In this document: positions 18,052 through 26,357 of the stretch, piece by piece | Layout of the letters: every line of letters starts with the position of its first letter | Numbering within the stretch: the stretch's first letter is position 1 | DNA from: Shimia sp. R9_2 | Lineage (GTDB): Bacteria > Pseudomonadota > Alphaproteobacteria > Rhodobacterales > Rhodobacteraceae | Assembly: GCF_017743735.1 (NCBI RefSeq) | Contig: NZ_JAGHRO010000002.1 | Coordinates: 62,001-126,000, forward strand | Direction: 5' to 3' | DNA length: 64,000 bases | The notes under the pieces: model-generated | The model's database searches: none | Seen by the model: the letters and a program-made list of their open reading frames with translations, nothing else | What the model was told of the DNA's origin: nothing | Translations under genes and position numbers: made by a program

Positions 18052-18510
18052 ATGCCAACCTCTTTCCTGCGCTGCACGGCCGCAGCCGCGCTCTTCATCT
18101 TTGGTGCGGCACCGGTCTTGGCGACACAGCTGCCAACGGCATCCATGCTGATCAACTGCCAAATGAAACCCGGCGACAAAGGCGGGGATTGGATTGCGCC
18201 CGCCTATGCTTTCACCATGCACCGAAATGGCAATGTGTTTGTGGTGGATGGCGTGGGCATGCGGTTTGCCGGCCGTGCGACGCCTGTTAAGGTGACCCGG
18301 AAAAAGAATAAGGCCAAACTCAAGTGGACGCTGCCTGTTGAACTGGAAGTGAACCCAAATGGCGCGGTTATGACCGATAGGATGGTGAGCTTGCACTATG
18401 TTGCCTCGCTCAACACCCAAACCGGCAAAATCACCATTCGTGCGGGCACGCTACGTGGCAGCGAGACCACCTATCGCGGCAGCGGCGTTTGCGATTTTCA
18501 CAAGGCCTGA
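18052..18510 (+). CDS. Secreted protein of unknown function
   Basis: 152 residues with a typical Sec signal peptide (CTAAAALFIFGAAPVLATQ, cleavage about residue 24). The mature part has two cysteines, one in LINCQMKPG and one in GSGVCDFHK near the C-terminus, which could form a disulfide. Beta-strand-rich segments (NVFVVDGVGMRF, KLKWTLPVELEV) suggest a small periplasmic beta-domain. I recognise no family. It is divergent from sodB and has its own terminator, so it is a single-gene transcript. Confidence 0.72.
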   Translation: MPTSFLRCTAAAALFIFGAAPVLATQLPTASMLINCQMKPGDKGGDWIAPAYAFTMHRNGNVFVVDGVGMRFAGRATPVKVTRKKNKAKLKWTLPVELEVNPNGAVMTDRMVSLHYVASLNTQTGKITIRAGTLRGSETTYRGSGVCDFHKA

Positions 18511-18517
18511 AATGAAA

Positions 18518-18560
18518 AGCACCGGGCGATCTATTTCAATCGCGCCGGTGCTCTCTTTTT
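18518..18560 (+). terminator. Bidirectional terminator between the secreted protein and soxG
   Basis: AGCACCGG-GCGAT pairs with ATCGC-GCCGGTGCT around ctatttca and is followed by CTCTTTTTCTC. On the other strand the stem is followed by TTTTC, so it can also end the sarcosine oxidase transcript. Confidence 0.85.
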
Positions 18561-18606
18561 CTCAGGTAAGCCGCCGCGCCCCTAGACTGTGGAGGCCAAG
18601 CGGGGC

Positions 18607-19173
18607 TTAGTGAAACCCGACCTCGCCGCCCTTCTCCGCGGAGACTTTGAGCAGGTCAAAGACATATTGTGCCACAGAGCGGAAGCAGATCACTTCAAAG
18701 CTCCCATCCGCATTGCCCCAGACCGCAGCCGGCACTTGGGCAAAGCGGGAGCGGCGGATGTCGCCCGCGCCAAAGGCATCTTTGCCAAAGTCCACCGGTG
18801 CCAGTTTGGCCAGCACATCAGGGCTGTGTTCACCAGACACACGGTAAACCGCACGGGCGTCAGAGACATTGGCCACCAGCGCATGAACGCCAGACAGCGC
18901 CTCTGTCAGCACAGCCACAGTGTTGTTGACCGTTGCATAGTCCACAACCACCAACAGCTCATCCGGCGACATCCAGGCGACCGCGCCTTTGTCCCCGGTG
19001 ACCACTTTGCGCAGCGCAGGCATGTCGGCTCCGGTGGCAGCTTTCACCGCTGCCGCCATTTCCGCGCTTGCCAGATCACCACGCAGGGTGATCATGCCAC
19101 GCAGGCCAGTTTCCTCGACTTTTGCAAAGCCCTCAAACGATGCCCCTTGCAGGGCGCTCACAGCCTTAGACAT
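18607..19173 (-). CDS. soxG: Sarcosine oxidase subunit gamma
   Basis: 188 residues. It begins MSKAVSALQGASF and contains GLRGMITLRGDLAS, WMSPDELLVVVDY and a VYRVSGEHSPDVLAKLAPVD stretch like the GcvT-related gamma subunit. Gamma is one of four subunits of heterotetrameric sarcosine oxidase, which oxidises sarcosine to glycine, H2O2 and 5,10-methylene-tetrahydrofolate. ATG 19173 overlaps the soxA stop by 8 bases, which marks translational coupling. It is the last gene of the soxB-D-A-G cluster. Confidence 0.92.
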   Translation of the reverse strand: MSKAVSALQGASFEGFAKVEETGLRGMITLRGDLASAEMAAAVKAATGADMPALRKVVTGDKGAVAWMSPDELLVVVDYATVNNTVAVLTEALSGVHALVANVSDARAVYRVSGEHSPDVLAKLAPVDFGKDAFGAGDIRRSRFAQVPAAVWGNADGSFEVICFRSVAQYVFDLLKVSAEKGGEVGFH

Positions 19174-22100
19174 TCTGCTTCTCCCCATCTTTGTCATAGA
19201 ACACCGGATCGACCACTTTGGCCTGAACGGTGGTGCCGTCCACTTTGTTGAACTCAACCACATCACCGAGGCGTTTCATACCGCCGTGGATCAGGCCCAT
19301 TGCGATGCCGCGATCCAGCGTTGGCGAATAGTAGGTCGAGGTGACACGGCCCTGCACGTTGCGTTGGTTGTTGGCATTGGTGCCGGTGCCCACGATGTAG
19401 GCGCCATCCGGAATGACAGAGCCATCCACGGTTTCAAAGCCTGCCAGCTTCCAACGATCCTCAGAGGCCATGTGATCCCGCGTCTGCGCACGTTTGCCGA
19501 GGAAGTCCTCTTTCTTCTTGGAGATCGCCCACTGCATGTTGAGATCCTGCGGGATCACAGTGCCATCGGTTTCGTCCCCAATCATGATGAAGCCTTTTTC
19601 GGCCCGCATCACGTGCAGCGCTTCGGTGCCATAAGGCATGATGTTGAACTCTTTGCCTGCCTCCAGAAGCGCATCCCAGAAGGCGCGGCCCTGGCTCGCT
19701 GGCACGGCGATCTCGTAGGACAGCTCGCCAGAGAAGGAAATCCGGTAAGCACGGGCGTCAAATTCGCCAATCTTGCCGTCTTTCCACTCCATGAAGGCGA
19801 GGCCTTCTTTGGAGACATCCATATCGCCGCCAAGCTTTTCGATCACCTTGCGAGCGTTCGGGCCCACAACCGCGATTTGTGCATATTGCTCGGTGACATT
19901 GGCGGTGAAGACCTTCATGTCCCACCACTCGCACTGCAGCCAGTCTTCCATCCAGCCGTGGATGCGCTCTGCGCCCCCGGTGGTGGTGTGGCAGAGATAG
20001 GTGTCCTCGTCGATGCGGGCGACAACGCCGTCGTCAATCAGGAAGCCGTTCTCGTTACACATCAGACCGTAGCGGCATTTGCCCGGCTTCAGCGTGCTCA
20101 TCATGTTGGTGTAGAGCATGTCGAGGAATTTGCCCGCATCCGGACCCTTGACGATGATCTTACCCAGCGTGGAGGCATCCAGCAGGCCCACGGAGTCCCG
20201 TGTCTGACGGATCTCGCGGGTCACCGCATCCGCGTGGGTCTCCCCCTTGCGCGGGAAGCAGTACGGGCGACGCCAGTGGCCCACCGGCTCAAAGAAGGCC
20301 TCATTGGCCTCATGCCAGTCATGGATCGTGGTGCGGCGGATCGGCTGGAACACCTCGTCACGTGCCTCACCGGCAATCGCGCCCATGGAGATCGGCGTGT
20401 ATGGCGGGCGGAAGGTGGTGGTGCCGGTCGCCGGGATCGGCTGGTTCAGCGCATCAGAAAGAACCGCCAAGCCGTTGATGTTGCTCAACTTACCCTGATC
20501 GGTCGCCATGCCAAGCGTGGTGTAACGCTTGGTGTGCTCCACGCTCTCATAGCCTTCCTGAGCCGCAAGACGAACGTCAGAAACCTTCACGTCGTTCTGG
20601 TAATCCAGCCAGGCTTTCATGCGCAGTTTCGGGCCAGCGCCCTGCGGCATCAGCCACACAGCCTGCATTGCGGCCTCTGCAGTGGTTTCCCCTTTGGGAG
20701 CTTCTGCCGCGCCGCCGTCAAAACCGGTCGCTGCCGCAGCAGCCACACCGGCCGCATGGGCGTTCTCCAGAATTTCGGCCAAGCCGAGCGGGCCGCTTGC
20801 GCTGCCTGCGGTGGCGACAAATGGCTTGCCGTCATGGCTTGTTGGTGCGCGGTCCGCGTCGGGGCGGAAATGCGCCTGTGTCTCATCCCAGATCAGCTTG
20901 CCGCCGCAGTGGGACCAGAGGTGCACCACCGGAGACCAGCCGCCAGACATGGCCACCGCGTCACAGGAGATCTCTTCCAGAGCAGCGCCTTCGCCTTCTT
21001 GCGTGCAGATGGCAACGCCAACCACGCGCTTGCCGCCTTGGACCTTGGCAATGCCTTTGCCGATCTCAACGCGGATGCCGAGCGCTTTCGCCTCATCCAT
21101 CAGCTTGCCGCCGCCAAGTGGGCGGGCGTCGATCACAGCAGGCACATCCAGACCGGCTTTCTTCAGCGCGATCGCGGTGCGGTAGGCGTCGTCATTGTTG
21201 GTGACAACCACAGTGCGGTCGCCGGAGGACACGCCGAAGTTCACCACATAGTCGCGCAGGGCGCTGGCCAGCATCACACCGGGAATGTCGTTGCCTGCGA
21301 AAGACAGCGGGCGCTCAATCGCACCGGTGGCGGTGACAATCTGTTTGGCGCGGATGCGCCACAGGCGGTGACGCGGACCATCGGTCAGCGGCGCGTGGTC
21401 GGTCAGGCGCTCATAACCCAGCACGTAGCCGTGGTCATAAACCCCTGCCCCCATCATGCGGTTGCGCAGGGTAACATTGTCCATCGCCTCAAGCGCGGCC
21501 ACAGTGGCGTCGATGTAGTCTGCCACATCGCGGCCATCCACGGTGCCGCCGTCAACAGCAGCGCGGCCACCCCAATGGGCGGTCTGCTCCATCAGCAGAA
21601 CCTTGGCACCGCTGTCAGCTGCCGCTTTGGCCGCCTGCAGACCGGCGATACCGCCGCCCACAACAACCACATCAAAGAAGGCATAGAAATGCTCATAGCG
21701 ATCGGCATCGCGGTCCTTTGGCGCTTTGCCGAGACCGGCAGACTGGCGCACAATCGGCTCAAACACATGTTTCCAGGCCGCCGCGGGCGCCATGAAAGTT
21801 TTGTAGTAGAAACCAGCCGGCAGGAAGCGCGCGGCGTAGTTGTTCACAACACCGATGTCCATCTCAAGGCTGGGCCAGTGGTTCTGCGATGTCGCAGACA
21901 GGCCGTCAAACAGCTCGGTGGTGGTGGCGCGCTGGTTTGGCTCAAACTTGCCACCCTGCCCGAGGTTCACCAGAGCGTTGGGCTCTTCGGCACCGGAGGC
22001 CACAACCCCACGCGGACGGTGGTATTTGAACGACCGGCCCATCAGCATCTGATCGTTGGCCAGAAGCGCGGAAGCGAGCGTATCACCCGCATAGCCGGTC

Positions 22101-22180
22101 ATCTGCTTGCCGTTGAAGGTGAATTTCACCTGTTTGGAGCGATTGAGAAGGCGCCCACCTGTGGAAAGTCTTGTGCTCAT
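19166..22180 (-). CDS. soxA: Sarcosine oxidase subunit alpha
   Basis: 1004 residues, full length. The N-terminal 2Fe-2S-like fold is VKFTFNGKQMTGYAGDTLASALL (partial). Next comes an FAD/NAD-binding Rossmann domain with VVVGGGIAGLQAAKAAA around residue 170-185. The C-terminal half is a GcvT-type folate-binding domain (SVGLLDASTLGKI, RAEKGFIMIGDETDGTVIP). It carries NAD+ and the tetrahydrofolate site where the methyl carbon released from sarcosine is captured. The sequence is uninterrupted. Lying between soxD and soxG, it belongs to a demethylation route that fits the MttB paralogs 25-32 kb away. Confidence 0.96.
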   Translation of the reverse strand: MSTRLSTGGRLLNRSKQVKFTFNGKQMTGYAGDTLASALLANDQMLMGRSFKYHRPRGVVASGAEEPNALVNLGQGGKFEPNQRATTTELFDGLSATSQNHWPSLEMDIGVVNNYAARFLPAGFYYKTFMAPAAAWKHVFEPIVRQSAGLGKAPKDRDADRYEHFYAFFDVVVVGGGIAGLQAAKAAADSGAKVLLMEQTAHWGGRAAVDGGTVDGRDVADYIDATVAALEAMDNVTLRNRMMGAGVYDHGYVLGYERLTDHAPLTDGPRHRLWRIRAKQIVTATGAIERPLSFAGNDIPGVMLASALRDYVVNFGVSSGDRTVVVTNNDDAYRTAIALKKAGLDVPAVIDARPLGGGKLMDEAKALGIRVEIGKGIAKVQGGKRVVGVAICTQEGEGAALEEISCDAVAMSGGWSPVVHLWSHCGGKLIWDETQAHFRPDADRAPTSHDGKPFVATAGSASGPLGLAEILENAHAAGVAAAAATGFDGGAAEAPKGETTAEAAMQAVWLMPQGAGPKLRMKAWLDYQNDVKVSDVRLAAQEGYESVEHTKRYTTLGMATDQGKLSNINGLAVLSDALNQPIPATGTTTFRPPYTPISMGAIAGEARDEVFQPIRRTTIHDWHEANEAFFEPVGHWRRPYCFPRKGETHADAVTREIRQTRDSVGLLDASTLGKIIVKGPDAGKFLDMLYTNMMSTLKPGKCRYGLMCNENGFLIDDGVVARIDEDTYLCHTTTGGAERIHGWMEDWLQCEWWDMKVFTANVTEQYAQIAVVGPNARKVIEKLGGDMDVSKEGLAFMEWKDGKIGEFDARAYRISFSGELSYEIAVPASQGRAFWDALLEAGKEFNIMPYGTEALHVMRAEKGFIMIGDETDGTVIPQDLNMQWAISKKKEDFLGKRAQTRDHMASEDRWKLAGFETVDGSVIPDGAYIVGTGTNANNQRNVQGRVTSTYYSPTLDRGIAMGLIHGGMKRLGDVVEFNKVDGTTVQAKVVDPVFYDKDGEKQNV

Positions 22181-22247
22181 ATGTCAGCCCTTTGCATGGG
22201 TTGATCCGTCAGATGCCTCCGACGGGAGTATTTCGGCAAGATGAAGA

Positions 22248-22577
22248 TCAGGAGAACTCGCGCCAGCTCCAGCCCGGGTAGGTCGCGGTGATCTTGTCTT
22301 TGATGTCTTGTGGCGGCTCCAGCGTCTGCGCGGAATAGGTGCCAAAGACCTGAAGTGTCATGGTGCAGCGGGCCGCAAGGAAGAACTTGCCGCAGCCGTT
22401 GGAATGACGCCAGCGCTCAAAATGCACACCCTTTGGGTTTTCGCGCATGAAGAGGTAGCCTTCAAAGTCCTCATCCGCCGAGCCGGGGCCAAAACGCTTC
22501 AGATGCGCTTCGCCTTCGGCGTGCAGTTCGGTCTCTTCGGCATGAACGCCGCAATAGGGGCATTGAAGGGTTAGCAT
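22248..22577 (-). CDS. soxD: Sarcosine oxidase subunit delta
   Basis: 109 residues. The zinc-binding N-terminus LTLQCPYCGVHAEETEL supplies two of the cysteines. The family block RENPKGVHFERWRHSNGCGKFFLAARCT follows, and the protein ends TYPGWSWREFS. Delta binds Zn2+ and stabilises the alpha/beta/gamma assembly. It is 67 bases upstream of soxA on the same strand. A TATTT-containing sequence (22212-22245) in that gap resembles spacers common in this bacterial group. Confidence 0.94.
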   Translation of the reverse strand: MLTLQCPYCGVHAEETELHAEGEAHLKRFGPGSADEDFEGYLFMRENPKGVHFERWRHSNGCGKFFLAARCTMTLQVFGTYSAQTLEPPQDIKDKITATYPGWSWREFS

Positions 22578-22929
22578 TGAAACTCTCCCGTTTCATTCCT
22601 AGGGTGATTGTTATGGAAACACGCACCGTAATTAGTCTGATTATGTTCTCGATTGTGCCCATTGGCGCGATCGCAATTGGGCTGCGCTATCGATACCAGC
22701 GCCGTTTTTCCGAAAAGAAAACCCATCAGCCTGACAACAAACTGACGTCCAACAACAGCGCCGAGATTTCTAATAGTCACCAGATTGGTGTGAGTTCTCA
22801 GGGTTCTTAATCCGTTGTTTCTCGAAAGGGTCGCGCCTGACCCTGGGTGGGTGCTGAAAGCGCCCTCCCAGGGGGAGGGTCGGGCGCGGCCCGGCGTGGC
22901 CGGGCTACGAAGATTGAAAAGATGCGCCA
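22578..22929. other. 352-base gap in the sox cluster
   Basis: The gap separates soxB from soxD, which in relatives are usually close. It holds a possible small membrane-protein gene on the opposite strand (22613-22810) and a GC-rich imperfect palindrome around 22860-22905 (cgccctcccagggggaggg and gcccggcgtggccgggc). The palindromes could form hairpins in the sox transcript. Confidence 0.5.
22613..22810 (+). CDS. Possible small single-pass membrane protein
   Basis: 65 codons starting METRTVISLIMFSIVPIGA, so the first ~25 residues form one hydrophobic helix. A basic RYRYQRRFSEKK stretch (inside-positive) and a polar Asn/Ser-rich tail follow. AGGGTGA lies six bases before the ATG, a good ribosome site. 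It runs against the sox genes inside the soxB-soxD gap. I recognise no homologous family, and a short open frame can arise by chance, so this is tentative. Confidence 0.35.
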   Translation: METRTVISLIMFSIVPIGAIAIGLRYRYQRRFSEKKTHQPDNKLTSNNSAEISNSHQIGVSSQGS

Positions 22930-24177
22930 TCAGTGCGCCACCCCGGCCGCAACGCTTTCGTCGATGAAGCGGCCTTCGATGAAACGTTCCATACCAAATT
23001 CCGCTGAGAGCGGGCCTGGTTCGCCTTTCGCAATCAGCTCAGCCGTGGCCCAGCCGCCGCCCGGAATGGCTTTAAAGCCGCCGGTGCCCCAGCCTGCGTT
23101 GATGAAGCAGTTGCCCAGCGGGGTCTTGCCAATCACAGGGGAACGGTCGCCGGTCACATCCACGATGCCGCCCCACTGGCGCAGCATCTTCAGGCGGCTG
23201 ACCATTGGGAAGGTTTCGCACAGCGCGCGCACGGTTTCCTCAATGTGGTGGAAGCTGCCGCGTTGGGTGTAGTTGTTGAACCCGTCGGTGCCGCCGCCGA
23301 TCACCATCTCGCCTTTGTCAGACTGAGACATATAGCCGTGCACGGTGTTGGCCATCACAACCACATCCATGCAGGGTTTGATCGGCTCTGACACCAGCGC
23401 CTGCAGCGCAACAGATTCCATTGGCAGGCGGAAGCCCGCCATATTGGCCAGCGCACCGGAGTTGCCCGCCACAACAAGACCAAGCTTGTCACAGTCAATC
23501 GGACCTTTGGTGGTGTCCACACCGGTGACCTTGCCGCCCTCTTGGCGCACGCCGGTCACTTCGCATTTCTGGATGATGTCCATGCCCATGTCAGAGCAGG
23601 CACGGGCATAGCCCCAGGCCACAGCATCGTGACGACCGGTGCCGCCGCGTTCCTGCCAGAGACCGCCCAGAACCGGATAGCGTGGGCCATCGATGTTGAT
23701 GATCGGCACCAGCTCTTTCACGCGCTCAGGGCCGATGAACTCGGTCTTCACACCCTGCAGCGCATTGGCATGTGCGGTCCGCTGATAGCCGCGCACCTCA
23801 TGCTCGGTCTGCGCCAGCATGATCACGCCGCGTGGGGAGAACATCACGTTGTAGTTCAGGTCCTGAGACATGGTCTCATAAAGCGAACGCGCTTTTTCAT
23901 AGAGCGCTGCGGAAGGATCCTGCAGATAGTTGGAGCGGATGATCGTGGTGTTACGACCGGTGTTCCCGCCGCCCAGCCAGCCCTTCTCGATGATCGCCAC
24001 ATTGGTGATACCGAAGTTCTTGCCGAGATAGAAAGCGGTGGCCAGTCCGTGCCCACCGGCACCAACGATGATCACATCATATTTCTTCTTGGGTTCCGGC
24101 GAGCGCCAAGCCCGTTCCCAGCCAGTGTGGTAGCGGGCGGCTTCGCGGGCGATTGCAAAGGCTGAATATCTTCTCAT
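22930..24177 (-). CDS. soxB: Sarcosine oxidase subunit beta
   Basis: 415 residues. It starts MRRYSAFAIAREAARYHTGW. The FAD-binding motif is VIIVGAGGHGLATAFYLGKN. TGRHDAVAWGYARA contains the His region used for covalent FMN attachment in this family. GTGGFKAIPGGGWATAE is near the C-terminus. Beta holds the noncovalent FAD that oxidises sarcosine and the covalent FMN that passes electrons to O2. It is the first gene of the cluster; upstream frame to 24258 is open but homology begins at 24177. Two TGTCGC motifs lie in the 178-base gap to ccmI. Confidence 0.95.
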   Translation of the reverse strand: MRRYSAFAIAREAARYHTGWERAWRSPEPKKKYDVIIVGAGGHGLATAFYLGKNFGITNVAIIEKGWLGGGNTGRNTTIIRSNYLQDPSAALYEKARSLYETMSQDLNYNVMFSPRGVIMLAQTEHEVRGYQRTAHANALQGVKTEFIGPERVKELVPIINIDGPRYPVLGGLWQERGGTGRHDAVAWGYARACSDMGMDIIQKCEVTGVRQEGGKVTGVDTTKGPIDCDKLGLVVAGNSGALANMAGFRLPMESVALQALVSEPIKPCMDVVVMANTVHGYMSQSDKGEMVIGGGTDGFNNYTQRGSFHHIEETVRALCETFPMVSRLKMLRQWGGIVDVTGDRSPVIGKTPLGNCFINAGWGTGGFKAIPGGGWATAELIAKGEPGPLSAEFGMERFIEGRFIDESVAAGVAH

Positions 24178-24271
24178 GATGCGTGATTCCGATATGAGGC
24201 AACTTATCTGAGAATATGATCTTTTTGCACCTGCGTCGTCCGAGATTAAAGCGCCCATTTGAGGACTGGTT

Positions 24272-24326
24272 GCGACATGGGGTGTCAGATGTGTGATTTT
24301 CCCTTTTCCAGCCCCCTATGCGACAC
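24272..24326 (-). promoter_or_regulatory. TGTCGC motifs upstream of soxB
   Basis: On the coding strand of soxB, GTGTCGC (24320-24326) and ATGTCGC (24272-24278) lie ~145 and ~95 bases before the start. The same ATGTCGC occurs upstream of both mttB genes (47359-47365 on plus, 54297-54303 on minus). This may be a shared regulator site. The motif is short, so chance is not excluded. Confidence 0.35.
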
Positions 24327-24355
24327 TACATGGGAGCCAACTTGATGGAGTACCC

Positions 24356-25585
24356 ATGATTTTCTGGATTGTTGCCGCTGCGCTGACCGGGATCACCGCT
24401 GCGATGTTGGCTTTGGCGCTTTTGCGGCGCCGTGAGGACGAAGAGCACCCCGCCGCCTATGACCTGCGTGTCTATCGCGACCAGCTCAAGGAAGTGGACC
24501 GCGATCTGGCGCGAGGCGTAATCGGCGCTGAGGATGCCGAGCGGATGCGCACCGAAATTTCGCGTCGCATTCTGGCCGCCGACGCCCAGATGCAAAACCA
24601 TGAAAACGATGCAGAAAAGACCGGTGGCGGCACCAAGGCCATGGCGGCGGTGCTGATGCTGATCGTCGCGGCCAGCAGCTTTGGCCTCTATGTCTGGCTT
24701 GGCACCCCCGGACACCGGGACATGCCTCTGCAGGTGCGCCTGGAGACCCTGGCCGAGGACATGAAGGCACGCCCGTCTCAGGCGGAAATGGAAGCCGAGC
24801 AGACGCCCGTGCCCCTGCCCGCGCCTGACCCTGAGTTTGCCGAGCTGATGACCAAATTGCGCGCGGCAGTGGCCGAAAAACCGGATGATCTGCGCGGTCA
24901 AATGCTTCTGGCACGCAACGAATCTACCTTGGGCAACCACAAAGCCGCTTATGAGGCACAGGCACAGGTGATTGCGCTGAAAGGCGACAATGCGACGGCT
25001 GGTGATTATGTGCTGCATGCAAATTTGCTGATCGCAGGCGCGCAGAACTATGTCTCACCAGAAGCCGAGGTCAGCCTGCGCGCCGCCCTGCGGATTGACC
25101 CGCTGAACAATCTTGGCCGCTACTATCTGGGTCTGATGATGTGGCAGAACGGCCGCCCCGATGCCGCTTTCCGCCTCTGGGATCAGGTCCTGCGCCAAAG
25201 CCCGGCAGACGCCCCTTGGGTGCCCGCCATCCGCAACACCATTTCAGAACTCGCCTGGTATGCCGGTGTGGATTACAAAATGCCCCCTGCCCCGCACGCT
25301 GGTCCGGTCGGCCCGTCTGACGAGGATCTTGCCGCCGCCGAAGAGCTGAGCGCGGAGGATCGGCAAGCGATGATCCAGGGAATGGTGGCACAGCTGTCTG
25401 ACCGTCTGGCGACCGAAGGTGGCACTCCGCAGGAATGGGCGCAGCTGATCAGCTCTTATGGCGTGCTCGGCGAAACAGAGCGCGCGCAGGCGATCTGGAA
25501 CGAGGCGCAGCAAATCTTTGTATCGGTCCCGGAGGCGCTGGAGATCGTGCGCGCCGGTGCCGCACGTGCGGGGTTGCTGCAATGA
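24356..25585 (+). CDS. ccmI: Cytochrome c biogenesis protein CcmI
   Basis: 409 residues. It starts MIFWIVAAALTGITAAMLALALLRRR, the first membrane helix, followed by DLRVYRDQLKEVDRDLARGVIGAEDAERMRTEISRRIL, the leucine-zipper-like cytoplasmic loop of CcmI. A second helix follows (AMAAVLMLIVAASSFGLYVWLG) and then a periplasmic TPR domain that binds the C-terminus of apocytochrome c. CcmI presents apocytochrome to the CcmFH haem ligase. TGGAG lies five bases upstream of ATG 24356. The TGA overlaps the ruvX ATG. Other ccm genes are not in the window. Confidence 0.92.
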   Translation: MIFWIVAAALTGITAAMLALALLRRREDEEHPAAYDLRVYRDQLKEVDRDLARGVIGAEDAERMRTEISRRILAADAQMQNHENDAEKTGGGTKAMAAVLMLIVAASSFGLYVWLGTPGHRDMPLQVRLETLAEDMKARPSQAEMEAEQTPVPLPAPDPEFAELMTKLRAAVAEKPDDLRGQMLLARNESTLGNHKAAYEAQAQVIALKGDNATAGDYVLHANLLIAGAQNYVSPEAEVSLRAALRIDPLNNLGRYYLGLMMWQNGRPDAAFRLWDQVLRQSPADAPWVPAIRNTISELAWYAGVDYKMPPAPHAGPVGPSDEDLAAAEELSAEDRQAMIQGMVAQLSDRLATEGGTPQEWAQLISSYGVLGETERAQAIWNEAQQIFVSVPEALEIVRAGAARAGLLQ

Positions 25586-26067
25586 CCACCACCATTTTTG
25601 AAACCATCGAAGACCTCGCTCCCAATCTTGCGCCCATGACAGCGTTGATGGGGCTCGATTTGGGCACCAAGACCATCGGTGTGGCGGTGAGCGACGGTCT
25701 ACGCACTGTGGCCACGCCGATTGAGACGGTGAAGCGCAAGAAATTTGGTGTGGACGCACAGCGGCTGGTGACCCTCCTCAATGAACGCGCCATTGGCGGG
25801 ATCATCCTGGGGTTGCCACGCAATATGGACGGCTCCGAAGGCCCCCGCGCCCAGTCCACCCGCGCCTTTGCCCGCAATCTCGCCCCGCTGGTGTCGGTGC
25901 CCATCGGCTTCTGGGACGAGCGCTTGTCCACCGTGGCGGCAGAACGGGCGCTTCTTGAGGCGGATACGTCACGTAAACGTCGCGCAGAGGTGATCGACCA
26001 TGTGGCCGCCTCCTATATCCTGCAAGGGGTCTTGGACCGACTAAACCACTTGGGGAGCACGACGTGA
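25582..26067 (+). CDS. ruvX: RuvX/YqgF Holliday junction resolvase-like nuclease
   Basis: 161 residues. MGLDLGTKTIGVAVSDG carries the catalytic first Asp of the RNase H-like YqgF fold. GLPRNMDGSEGPRAQSTRAFARNL is the conserved central block, and WDERLSTVAAERALLE and VIDHVAASYILQGVLD are the C-terminal motifs. YqgF processes the 5' end of pre-16S rRNA and is structurally related to Holliday junction resolvases. Its ATG at 25582 overlaps the ccmI stop (ATGA). The stop overlaps the GTG start of the DUF1289 gene, so three genes are coupled. Confidence 0.93.
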   Translation: MTTTIFETIEDLAPNLAPMTALMGLDLGTKTIGVAVSDGLRTVATPIETVKRKKFGVDAQRLVTLLNERAIGGIILGLPRNMDGSEGPRAQSTRAFARNLAPLVSVPIGFWDERLSTVAAERALLEADTSRKRRAEVIDHVAASYILQGVLDRLNHLGSTT

Positions 26068-26297
26068 GCAAGGACAGCGTTTGGAAACGTAACGAGGTTG
26101 AAAGCCCGTGCATACAAGTCTGCGTTGTGCATCCGGAAGCCCGGATCTGCACCGGCTGTCTGCGCACCATCGACGAGATCACCCGCTGGTCGCAGATGTC
26201 CCAAGACGAACGCGGCACGATCATGGCAGAGCTGCCCACACGCGCCCCACAACTCAAACAACGCCGCGGTGGACGGGCAGCACGGCTGAAGCGGTAA
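26064..26297 (+). CDS. DUF1289 small cysteine-motif protein
   Basis: 77 residues from a GTG start that overlaps the ruvX stop (GTGA). The N-terminal half shows SPCIQVCVVHPEARICTGCLRT, a C-x3-C plus C-x2-C set as in DUF1289/Fe-S-like proteins. EITRWSQMSQDER follows, and the C-terminal tail QRRGGRAARLKR is basic. Members are thought to bind a metal or a small Fe-S cluster, but this is untested. A terminator follows after two bases, so it closes the ccmI-ruvX operon. Confidence 0.9.
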   Translation: MSKDSVWKRNEVESPCIQVCVVHPEARICTGCLRTIDEITRWSQMSQDERGTIMAELPTRAPQLKQRRGGRAARLKR

Positions 26298-26299
26298 AA

Positions 26300-26333
26300 A
26301 GGGGCACGCCCGTCTTCAGCGTGCCCCTATTTA
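26300..26333 (+). terminator. Terminator after the ccmI-ruvX operon
   Basis: AGGGGCACGC (26300-26309) pairs perfectly with GCGTGCCCCT (26319-26328), followed by ATTTAT. It is preceded by AAAA, so it can also serve the convergent RTX gene. Confidence 0.8.
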
Positions 26334-26357
26334 TACAACTTCGTATACCAGTGAGGT

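Noticed and set aside
17808-18179. N-terminal extension of sodB
   Set aside because: The frame is open, but the peptide has no superoxide dismutase homology, while ATG 17807 has a ribosome site and the standard start.
18989-22204. Long open frame (1071 codons) on the plus strand opposite soxA
   Set aside because: It is the antisense of soxA. High G+C codon bias creates long antisense frames; the translation is His/Arg-rich with no domain, and soxA on the other strand is unmistakable.
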